This document shows positions 1-5,188 of a stretch of DNA of 8,508 nucleotides, piece after piece (position 1 is the first letter of the stretch; every line of letters begins with the position of its first letter). Origin of the DNA: UMGS1696 sp964621755. GTDB lineage: Bacteria; Bacillota; Clostridia; Oscillospirales; CAG-272. The notes beneath the pieces are model-generated. The model was not told the origin of the DNA. It did no database searches and saw only the letters and a program-made list of their open reading frames with translations. Made by a program: the position numbers and the translations under genes. The DNA lies in NCBI GenBank assembly GCA_964621755.1, contig CAZUPI010000063.1, positions 1-8,508 on the forward strand, read 5' to 3'.

Positions 1-20
1 CTTCCAACTTTTTTTGCCTT

Positions 21-73
21 CTTTTCTGTAGAATCCGGCAACGCGGATTCTGTATGCGATGCGTATAGAAAAG
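21..73. other. Structured non-coding segment upstream of the DUF1846 promoter
   Basis: No gene is supported in positions 1-110. What can be seen is a nested inverted repeat. An inner hairpin pairs AGAATCCG (30-37) with CGGATTCT (44-51) around a 6-nt loop. An outer stem pairs CTTTTCTGT (21-29) with ATAGAAAAG (65-73), with one G-T wobble. Positions 52-64, which contain ATGCG twice (54-58, 59-63), lie between the inner hairpin and the outer stem. No T-tract follows, so it is not a typical intrinsic terminator. It could be the tail of an upstream transcript, a small structured RNA, or chance. Confidence 0.35.
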
Positions 74-110
74 AAAAATGCTGCTGTTTTGATTTATTTT
101 CGTCTACATA

Positions 111-139
111 TTGAACTTTTCCTCATTTTATATTATAAT
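111..139 (+). promoter_or_regulatory. Sigma-A promoter of the DUF1846 gene
   Basis: A perfect -10 TATAAT (134-139) is preceded, with the ideal 17-bp spacer, by TTGAAC (111-116), which matches the -35 consensus at four of six bases. Transcription would begin near 146, giving a leader of about 32 nt that contains the ribosome binding site AAGAGGAA (162-169) before the ATG at 178. Confidence 0.7.
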
Positions 140-177
140 TAGATGATTTTTATTTACAGCTAAGAGGAACTTCTATA

Positions 178-1662
178 ATGCTTAAGACTGGTTTCGACAA
201 CAATAAGTATATTTCACTCCAAACAGAACGAATTACAGAACGAACTTCTAAATTCGGCGGCAAGCTCTATCTCGAATTCGGCGGCAAGTTATTCGATGAT
301 TACCACGCTTCCCGTGTACTCCCGGGTTTTAAACCTGACAGCAAAATCAACATGCTTCTTCAGCTTCGGGATAAGGCGGAAATCGTTATCGTAGTTTCCG
401 CTTCTGCGATTGAGCAAAATAAAATGCGCGCGGACCTTGGCATCACCTACGACATGGACGCGCTGCGCCTGATAGACGCTTTCACAGAGCGCGGACTTTA
501 CGTTGGAAGCGTGGTCGTGACGCAATACGCTTCGCAGCCCGCAGCAGACGCATTCATCAAACGGCTGAACAACCTCGGCATCCGTGTATTCAAGCACTAC
601 CCGATTCCCGGGTATCCGACCAATGTAAAGGTCATTGTCAGTGAGGATGGATATGGCAAGAACGAATACATCGAAACGTCGCGGCAGCTTGTGGTGATTA
701 CTGCGCCCGGGCCCGGGAGCGGGAAGATGGCAACCTGTCTTTCACAGCTCTACCACGACAGCAAACGCGGCATCAAGTCCGGATATGCGAAATTTGAGAC
801 ATTTCCGGTATGGAATCTCCCGCTGACACATCCGGTGAACATCGCCTACGAAGCAGCCACCGTCGACCTCGCCGATGTGAACATGATTGACCCCTTCCAT
901 CTTGAGGCGTATGGAGAAATGACAGTCAACTACAATCGCGACATTGAAATTTTCCCCGTACTGCGCCGTCTGTTTGAGGGAATTTACGGCGAATGCCCAT
1001 ATAAATCTCCGACGGACATGGGGGTTAACATGGTGGGATTCTGCATTTACGATGACGAAGCGGTATCGGATGCGTCAAAAATGGAGATAATCCGCCGGTA
1101 CTATGACTGTTTATGCAAAAAGAACAAGGGACTTTGCGACGCGGACGAGGTGTACAAAGCAGAGCTCATCATGAACCGTGCCAAAATTTCAGTGGACTAT
1201 CGTCACGTTGTGCGCGCAGCGTTGGACAAAGCGGCGGCGACAGACGGACCCGGTGCGGCAATTGAGCTTCCGGACGGAAAAATCGTAACCGGAAAGACCA
1301 GCGACCTGCTTGGCTCATGCTCGGCAGCTCTTTTGAACGCGCTCAAGGCTTTAGCGGGCATTGACGACGGCATTCATCTGATTTCGCCGTCAATCATTGA
1401 GCCCATCTGCCGGCTGAAGACGGAAAATCTGGGCTGCAAAAATCCGCGGCTCCATGCGGATGAGATTTTGATAGCCCTCTCGATTTGCGCAGCGACAAAC
1501 GAAAATGCGCGCGCGGCGTTCGAATGTCTGCCGAAGCTGTCCGGATGTGAAGCGCATGCAAGCGTTATTGTTTCACAGGTCGATTCAGACACCTTCCGCA
1601 AGCTGGGCGTCAGTCTGACCTGCGAACCGGTTTACGAATCAAAGAAGCTGTTCCACAAATAA
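178..1662 (+). CDS. DUF1846 (UPF0371) family protein
   Basis: This 494-residue protein matches the DUF1846/UPF0371 family in length and in recognisable segments: the N-terminal GFDNNKYISLQ, the YLEFGGKLFDDYHASRVLPG segment (31-50), the glycine-rich TAPGPGSGKMATC (175-187) and SQLYHD (189-194). The GPGSGK core resembles a nucleotide-binding P-loop and is a hallmark of the family. No signal peptide or membrane segment is seen, so it should be cytoplasmic. The biochemical function of the family is, to my knowledge, not established; a nucleotide- or phosphate-binding role is inference from the loop. The ATG at 178 is well supported: AAGAGGAA lies about 9 nt upstream and the family normally begins close to the GFDN motif. 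It has its own promoter, and tyrA follows after 100 bp with a hairpin in the gap, so cotranscription is possible but not shown. Confidence 0.9.
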   Translation: MLKTGFDNNKYISLQTERITERTSKFGGKLYLEFGGKLFDDYHASRVLPGFKPDSKINMLLQLRDKAEIVIVVSASAIEQNKMRADLGITYDMDALRLIDAFTERGLYVGSVVVTQYASQPAADAFIKRLNNLGIRVFKHYPIPGYPTNVKVIVSEDGYGKNEYIETSRQLVVITAPGPGSGKMATCLSQLYHDSKRGIKSGYAKFETFPVWNLPLTHPVNIAYEAATVDLADVNMIDPFHLEAYGEMTVNYNRDIEIFPVLRRLFEGIYGECPYKSPTDMGVNMVGFCIYDDEAVSDASKMEIIRRYYDCLCKKNKGLCDADEVYKAELIMNRAKISVDYRHVVRAALDKAAATDGPGAAIELPDGKIVTGKTSDLLGSCSAALLNALKALAGIDDGIHLISPSIIEPICRLKTENLGCKNPRLHADEILIALSICAATNENARAAFECLPKLSGCEAHASVIVSQVDSDTFRKLGVSLTCEPVYESKKLFHK

Positions 1663-1706
1663 GCGGAAAACTTTTGGATTGATAAATAAAGAAAAAAAGT
1701 TTTCGC
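1663..1706 (+). other. Inverted repeat between the DUF1846 gene and tyrA
   Basis: Directly after the DUF1846 stop codon, GCGGAAAACTTTT (1663-1675) can pair with AAAAGTTTTCGC (1695-1706), giving 12 base pairs with one bulged G and a 19-nt loop. The arm is followed by A-rich rather than T-rich DNA, so it does not look like a rightward intrinsic terminator. It may protect the 3' end of the first message or mark a processing site. No convincing separate promoter for tyrA was found in the rest of the gap, although A/T-rich TATTAT-like sequence is present near 1711. Confidence 0.4.
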
Positions 1707-1762
1707 AAAATATTATAAAAGCCAACAAAAATATAACATACACAAAACCAAGGAGAAAAGAA

Positions 1763-2599
1763 ATGAAAGTTGGAATATGCGGACTTGGCTTGATTGGCGG
1801 GTCCATGGCAAAAGCGTACAAAAGAGACGGACACACCGTATACGGCCACGACAAAAACAAACTGACAGAAGAATACGCAAAGATGAATGAAATCATCGAC
1901 GGTACGCTTGACGAGAGCGTAATTGGTGCGTGCGAGGTCATTCTTATTGCGCTGTACCCGGAAGCTGCCATAAATTACATGAAGGAAATCGCACCGCTGG
2001 TAGACAAGAATACGCTCGTTATGGATTTGTGCGGCACGAAGCGTACGGTATGCGAGAGCGGATTTGCGCTAGCGGAACAGTACGGCTTCACATACGTTGG
2101 CGCGCATCCAATGGCAGGTACGCAATACTCAGGCATCAAATACGCGGACGTATCTCTGTTTGACGGCGCGCCGGTCGTTATCGTTCCCCCGCGTTACGAC
2201 GACATTGAGCTGTTCAGCCGGATAAAGACCTCTCTCGCACCGGCCCGTTTCGGCAAAATCTCGATAACAAAAGCGGACGACCACGACAAAATCATCGCGT
2301 ATACGTCGCAGCTCGCGCACGTCGTCTCGAACGCGTACGTCAAGAGCCCGACTGCAAAGCTGCACAAGGGTTATTCCGCGGGCAGTTATTCCGACCTGAC
2401 ACGTGTTGCATGGCTGAACGAAGACATGTGGGCCGGTCTGTTCATCGAAAACCGGGACAACCTCATCAACGAGATCGATACCATTATCTCCTCCCTCACC
2501 GAGTACAAAGACGCGATTCAGGACAAAGACGTCGACCGTCTCCGCACCCTCCTCCGCGAAGGCCGTATTGCAAAAGAGCAGGTTGATGGCACAAAGTAA
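1763..2599 (+). CDS. tyrA: Prephenate dehydrogenase (TyrA family)
   Basis: This 278-residue protein should oxidatively decarboxylate prephenate with NAD(P)+ to 4-hydroxyphenylpyruvate in tyrosine synthesis, in the cytoplasm; arogenate as substrate cannot be excluded. The N-terminal Rossmann fold shows the dinucleotide motif GLGLIGGS (7-14). The TyrA signature GAHPMAGT is at 113-120 and the helical dimerisation domain follows, with HD (174-175), SQLAH (182-186) and WAGLFIENRDN (223-233). The length fits a dehydrogenase-only TyrA; there is no fused chorismate mutase or ACT domain, so feedback control through ACT is not expected. I chose the ATG at 1763 over an in-frame TTG at 1679 because AGGAG (1751-1755) lies 7 nt upstream and the Rossmann strand starts at once (MKVGICG); the extra 28 residues would be Lys/Asn-rich and non-conserved. 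No other aromatic pathway genes are in view. Confidence 0.9.
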   Translation: MKVGICGLGLIGGSMAKAYKRDGHTVYGHDKNKLTEEYAKMNEIIDGTLDESVIGACEVILIALYPEAAINYMKEIAPLVDKNTLVMDLCGTKRTVCESGFALAEQYGFTYVGAHPMAGTQYSGIKYADVSLFDGAPVVIVPPRYDDIELFSRIKTSLAPARFGKISITKADDHDKIIAYTSQLAHVVSNAYVKSPTAKLHKGYSAGSYSDLTRVAWLNEDMWAGLFIENRDNLINEIDTIISSLTEYKDAIQDKDVDRLRTLLREGRIAKEQVDGTK

Positions 2600-2608
2600 G
2601 AAATTACG

Positions 2609-2643
2609 TTTAGGGGGACCTTTTTAGAAAAGGTCCCCCTAAA
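2609..2643. terminator. First hairpin of a tandem terminator
   Basis: A perfect 16-bp inverted repeat (2609-2624 with 2628-2643) closes a 3-nt loop; its core is AGGGGGACC / GGTCCCCCT. It sits 9 nt after the tyrA stop. The 3' side runs straight into A residues and the next hairpin, so alone it lacks a rightward U-tract; it would act together with the second hairpin or protect the tyrA mRNA 3' end. Confidence 0.65.
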
Positions 2644-2689
2644 AACCCCCTCTGAACCTTTTTGAAAAAGAGGCTCAGAGGGGGTTTTT
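2641..2689. terminator. Bidirectional intrinsic terminator between convergent operons
   Basis: AAAAACCCCCTCTGA (2641-2655) pairs perfectly with TCAGAGGGGGTTTTT (2675-2689), a 15-bp stem with further weak pairing inside (TTTTT / AAAAA around 2659-2669). Flanking A5 and T5 give a U-tract in both directions, which fits its place between tyrA on the plus strand and the membrane-protein gene on the minus strand (stop at 2696). It shares two bases with the preceding hairpin. Confidence 0.85.
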
Positions 2690-2695
2690 GACACG

Positions 2696-3208
2696 TTATT
2701 TTCTCTTAAATCGTTTGCGGAGTTTTATCATGTAGAAGGATATGCAGAGGGTCAGGCAGACGTCATAGAGGATAAAAAAGAGGGTGCCGACGATGACGGT
2801 CGGAACAGCGAGGGGGAAGAAATCGCCTCCGGTGAAGACGTAATTTGCCAAAATGAGGCATATCATGAGCAAAGAATCGAGCAGGGAGATTTTGAGAAGC
2901 CATGCGAACAGGGCGCGCAGGCGTTCGAAATACATTTTAATAATGGGGTAGAGTGCGCCGAACATCAGATATTCGAAGGCGTACAGCTTGGATGGAAGAA
3001 GGATGACAGCTAATACCGATGTTACGGCGGCATACACCCATGCAAGTTTTGCGCCGCACTCTACCAGCACAACCATCGTCATAAGCGAACAGACGATAAG
3101 CACGGACAGGTCGAATGCCGTCAGTCCGAGCATGTACATGAATCCTATTGCGAGCGCTGCGAACACGCCGCCGATTGTCAGCTTGCGGGTCAAATCTTTG
3201 TTTGTCAT
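2696..3208 (-). CDS. Small polytopic membrane protein, function unknown
   Basis: I do not recognise this 170-residue protein with confidence. After a short basic N-terminus it is almost wholly hydrophobic, with about five or six membrane segments: near 10-28 (GGVFAALAIGFMYMLGL), 30-51, 53-71, a short one near 78-93, 97-121 and 131-159, ending in the strongly basic RKRFKRK. The size and spacing recall ECF-transporter substrate-binding (S) components and related clostridial integral membrane proteins, but no diagnostic motif was seen, so that is only a possibility. The start is uncertain: two in-frame GTG codons six and five codons upstream (from 3226) would add up to six residues, but GTGGTGA there may itself serve as a ribosome binding site for the ATG at 3208. 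It is the last gene of a leftward three-gene operon, after the J-domain gene with a gap of about 73 bp, and ends in the shared terminator. Confidence 0.75.
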   Translation of the reverse strand: MTNKDLTRKLTIGGVFAALAIGFMYMLGLTAFDLSVLIVCSLMTMVVLVECGAKLAWVYAAVTSVLAVILLPSKLYAFEYLMFGALYPIIKMYFERLRALFAWLLKISLLDSLLMICLILANYVFTGGDFFPLAVPTVIVGTLFFILYDVCLTLCISFYMIKLRKRFKRK

Positions 3209-3281
3209 AATCTGTTTTTTCACCACTTTTGGGGTTGAACTGAGTTATAAACTTCAAGTCCGCGCTTTTCTTTATTTTCCC

Positions 3282-3887
3282 TCAACAGCAAGGAATCAAA
3301 TCACCGCCGCAGCATTCGCAGCAGGAGTCACAGCAAATCAGGGTGGAGCAGGTGCCGCAGACATCGCAGTTTCCCACATTATTCGTGGTGCGGTAGTCCT
3401 CGCCGAAGCCGGACGAGCGCATTTTCAGACGGTTCTTCGCTTCCCGGTATTCAAGATTGGATGGGTCGAGGTAGCAGGCAATCTCAATATACTTGATGGC
3501 GTCATAGAAAAAGCCGCGCTGGGTCAGCAAGCATCCTTTGAGGTAGTTCCATTCCGCGCCGCGATCCCCCGACGGTGTGGAATCGATTATCAGCTCCGCG
3601 TCGGAATACAATCCCTCCGAGATGAGACGGCGCACTTCGTAAAACGACGTTGTGCCGGAGGAGGAGTACGAGGCGCCGTGGGATGCGGTCTTGCCCGACC
3701 GCTCCCGCTGTATCGTATCGTACGCCTCGTTGATTTCCTTCATCACGGTTTCCGCGGATGCCGCCGCCTCCGGATTCCCCGCAAAATTATCGGGGTGATA
3801 TTTTCGTGCCAGATTGCGGTACGCCTTCTTGATTTCCTCATCCGACGCGCCCCGCGGCACACCGAGCACCTGATATGGGTCTTTCAT
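3282..3887 (-). CDS. J-domain protein with TPR-like region and cysteine-rich tail
   Basis: This 201-residue protein starts with a J domain (about 1-63) containing DPYQVLGV, the basic helix KKAYRNLARKY and the essential HPD tripeptide at 31-33, so it should stimulate an Hsp70 (DnaK) ATPase. It is not DnaJ itself: the Gly/Phe region, the four CxxCxGxG zinc repeats and the C-terminal substrate domain are missing. A Ser/Gly linker (64-80) leads to two helical-pair repeats resembling TPR (about 82-157). The tail (174-201) holds 11 cysteines, arranged as CxxCxxC followed by four CC pairs and ending in IPCC, which suggests metal binding. Start at ATG 3887: AAAGGAA lies about 13 nt upstream and overlaps the TGA of the DUF5685 gene, so the two are probably translationally coupled. 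It is presumably an Hsp70 co-chaperone for a specific client, perhaps a product of the same operon; that is inference. Confidence 0.85.
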   Translation of the reverse strand: MKDPYQVLGVPRGASDEEIKKAYRNLARKYHPDNFAGNPEAAASAETVMKEINEAYDTIQRERSGKTASHGASYSSSGTTSFYEVRRLISEGLYSDAELIIDSTPSGDRGAEWNYLKGCLLTQRGFFYDAIKYIEIACYLDPSNLEYREAKNRLKMRSSGFGEDYRTTNNVGNCDVCGTCSTLICCDSCCECCGGDLIPCC

Positions 3888-3908
3888 CTATCTATCAACA
3901 CGTTCCTT

Positions 3909-4805
3909 TCACGGATAATTCAAATCCTCTCGCTCAGTTTCGCCATACAGCACTCTCCGCATGGCTGACGGAAGTCCCAGATATACCGTATTTTTTACAA
4001 TAGGTGTCAGCGCGTGTGAGGGATTGAGCCGCTCCACGGCTGTGCCAAGTCCCTCAAGGTCCAGCGGAAGGGACGTTTCTATCGAACCGCGCACGAGGTC
4101 GGACATTTTTCCGTCCTCTGTTACCGCGAGATTTCCCCATCCGGCGGCTATCGGGTTATATCTTTTTTTCTTGATATCCCCCGCGAGGTCGTCGGCGGCG
4201 TCACATACGTAGACGAATCGTCCGAAGCAGCGTCCGATTTGTGCTGCCAGCTCCGCGGTTTTGCCGTCCAGTCCGAGTGCAAACACATAGGACAGCACCG
4301 AGCCAAAGGCTTCCGCCGTTTGGTCGAGGGAGTCGCAGTTTTGATTTTCAAGCGCCGACAGTGCGGACAGGCGCGACGCAATTTCGGTACCGGCACTGTT
4401 CGGCAGATATTTGGCGCCGCGTCTGCGCATATGCGATACAGGAACGTCGGCGAAGACTGCGCGCACATGCTTGAGGCCGCGCTCGTCGTTCAAATCATCG
4501 CGGTTTTTGAGATATGCCAGCGCAGATGACATTGCCGCGGCGTAGGTAAGCGCGAGATTCTCCGTCACAAACGACCGCTTTTTCGCCGGATGCGCGAGAC
4601 AGCGGAAACGTTTGAAATCCGGCGTAATATTTTCCAGTATCATGCGTACCGACGCGAGGAGAGCAAAGTCATAGGAAAGCGTAAGGCGGGACATTTCACC
4701 CGTCACACGGCCCATTGAACGGCACAGTCCGCAGTACACCGCGCGGTACATTTCGTATTCCATTACCTTCATCTGCGGCACATACGGTCTGACATATCCA
4801 AACAT
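3909..4805 (-). CDS. DUF5685 family protein
   Basis: The N-terminus MFGYVRPY, followed by AVYCGLCRSMG (22-32) and LSYDFALLA (43-51), matches the clostridial DUF5685 family, whose function is not established. Candidate metal ligands are C25, C28, C69 and H72 (FRCLAHPAKK, 67-76). A second conserved-looking block, CDAADDLAGDIKKKRYNP (201-218), is Asp-rich and resembles the Mg-diphosphate motifs of helical prenyl-transferase folds; that likeness is only a pattern. No signal peptide or clear membrane helix is seen. I chose the ATG at 4805 because family members begin with MFGY. An in-frame TTG at 4892 would add 29 residues, and neither start has a well-placed Shine-Dalgarno sequence; GGAGAGGAG sits about 40 nt upstream of the ATG, next to a hairpin. 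It is the first gene of the leftward operon and is followed after 21 bp by the J-domain gene, an association that suggests a shared function. Confidence 0.8.
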   Translation of the reverse strand: MFGYVRPYVPQMKVMEYEMYRAVYCGLCRSMGRVTGEMSRLTLSYDFALLASVRMILENITPDFKRFRCLAHPAKKRSFVTENLALTYAAAMSSALAYLKNRDDLNDERGLKHVRAVFADVPVSHMRRRGAKYLPNSAGTEIASRLSALSALENQNCDSLDQTAEAFGSVLSYVFALGLDGKTAELAAQIGRCFGRFVYVCDAADDLAGDIKKKRYNPIAAGWGNLAVTEDGKMSDLVRGSIETSLPLDLEGLGTAVERLNPSHALTPIVKNTVYLGLPSAMRRVLYGETEREDLNYP

Positions 4806-4828
4806 AGTTTCATAATTGGAGGATAATG

Positions 4829-4853
4829 GCGGGGATTTTTCCCGCTCCTCTCC
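4829..4853 (-). promoter_or_regulatory. Hairpin and buried SD-like sequence in the DUF5685 leader
   Basis: Read on the minus strand, GGAGAGGAG (4853-4845) runs into GCGGG (4845-4841), a 7-nt loop and CCCGC (4833-4829). Downstream TCCTCC can also pair with GAGGA, so the only SD-like sequence of the leader may be hidden in a stem of about 10 bp with a bulge. It lies too far (about 40 nt) from ATG 4805 to act in the linear form. Either the structure brings it closer, or translation begins upstream at TTG 4892. Confidence 0.3.
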
Positions 4854-4925
4854 ATAACCTTTTAAAACATAGCGTTCGTTTCGGAACTGCAAATTTACAG
4901 CACTGCCGTTTTTGTCACTCTTTAT

Positions 4926-4952
4926 GTTATATCAAACGCCCGTTTTTTACAA
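4926..4952 (-). promoter_or_regulatory. Probable promoter of the DUF5685 operon
   Basis: On the minus strand an extended -10 element, TGATATAAC (TATAAC at 4931-4926), lies downstream of TTGTAA (4952-4947) with a short 15-bp spacer. The TGn extension can compensate for a weak -35. Transcription would begin near 4919, leaving a leader of about 114 nt before ATG 4805 (27 nt before TTG 4892). Confidence 0.45.
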
Positions 4953-4990
4953 TAAACTTTTTGTAAATAATATAAAATAATATAATTAAC

Positions 4991-5012
4991 ATGCGTTCGA
5001 TATGCGTTCGAT
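4991..5012. repeat. 11-bp perfect tandem repeat in the divergent intergenic region
   Basis: ATGCGTTCGAT occurs twice head to tail (4991-5001 and 5002-5012). It follows an A/T-rich tract containing TATAAT (4981-4986) and lies between the two divergent promoters. An 11-bp period is close to one helical turn, so two copies on one DNA face could bind a regulator; this is inference. Confidence 0.5.
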
Positions 5013-5039
5013 GATTTGTTTTTTGGAGAATTCTCGCCG

Positions 5040-5102
5040 ATGAAGAAAACTTGTCATCATCTTTTTACCTTTCTCAGATACAAATTTTACTATACATATT
5101 GA
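5040..5102 (+). CDS. Possible 20-residue small protein
   Basis: The ATG at 5040 is preceded by GGAGAA (5025-5030) at a good 9-nt spacing and opens a frame of 20 codons ending in TGA at 5100-5102. The peptide starts MKKTCHHLF and ends in aromatic residues (KFYYTY); it is basic and shows no recognisable family. The stop codon overlaps the -35 box (5099-5104) of the next gene's promoter. A possible -10, TATAAT (4981-4986), lies upstream but has no good -35 at proper spacing. The SD-like bases also belong to the palindrome GAGAATTCTC (5026-5035). It could be a real small protein, a leader peptide, or chance. Confidence 0.2.
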   Translation: MKKTCHHLFTFLRYKFYYTY

Positions 5103-5127
5103 CATATGTATTTAATTATGCTATAAT
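5099..5127 (+). promoter_or_regulatory. Perfect consensus sigma-A promoter of the surface-protein operon
   Basis: TTGACA (5099-5104) and TATAAT (5122-5127) are separated by exactly 17 bp, a 12-of-12 match to the vegetative consensus. Transcription should start around 5133-5135 in a run of G residues, giving a leader of about 52 nt. Such a promoter predicts strong, growth-phase expression unless it is repressed. Confidence 0.9.
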
Positions 5128-5138
5128 TAGGGGAGAAA

Positions 5139-5188
5139 GGGGGACGACACCCCCAAAAATAACATTTTTTTAGAAAGGTCAATGTTAT
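5139..5188 (+). promoter_or_regulatory. Structured leader: 5' G5/C5 hairpin and a hairpin holding the SD and start codon
   Basis: Two stems fill almost the whole leader. GGGGG (5139-5143) pairs with CCCCC (5150-5154) around a 6-nt loop within a few bases of the predicted mRNA 5' end, which could shield the message from 5'-end-dependent decay. Then ATAACATT (5159-5166) pairs perfectly with AATGTTAT (5181-5188). The ribosome binding site AGAAAGG (5172-5178), which matches the 16S 3' end, lies in the 14-nt loop, and the first two bases of the start codon lie in the stem. Presenting an SD in a loop beside a weak A/T stem could tune translation. Confidence 0.55.

Noticed and set aside
706..717. 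Perfect palindrome CCCGGGCCCGGG inside the DUF1846 gene
   Set aside because: It encodes the conserved Pro-Gly-Pro-Gly of the glycine-rich loop, so codon choice explains it.
1679..1762. TTG start giving a 306-residue TyrA
   Set aside because: The extension is Lys/Asn-rich, has no SD and lies in front of an ideal SD and ATG at the Rossmann fold start.
2988..3968. Long plus-strand open frame of 326 codons opposite the J-domain and membrane-protein genes
   Set aside because: It lies antisense to two well-supported genes, its translation is low-complexity Arg/Ala-rich without a domain, and it has no ribosome binding site.
4961..4986. TTGTAA (4961-4966) and TATAAT (4981-4986) as a plus-strand promoter
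   Set aside because: The spacer is only 14 bp, too short for sigma-A; the A/T-rich tract makes chance -10 matches likely.
5039..5070. Hairpin GATGA / TCATC followed by T5 as a terminator
   Set aside because: A 5-bp A/T-rich stem with a 10-nt loop is too weak.
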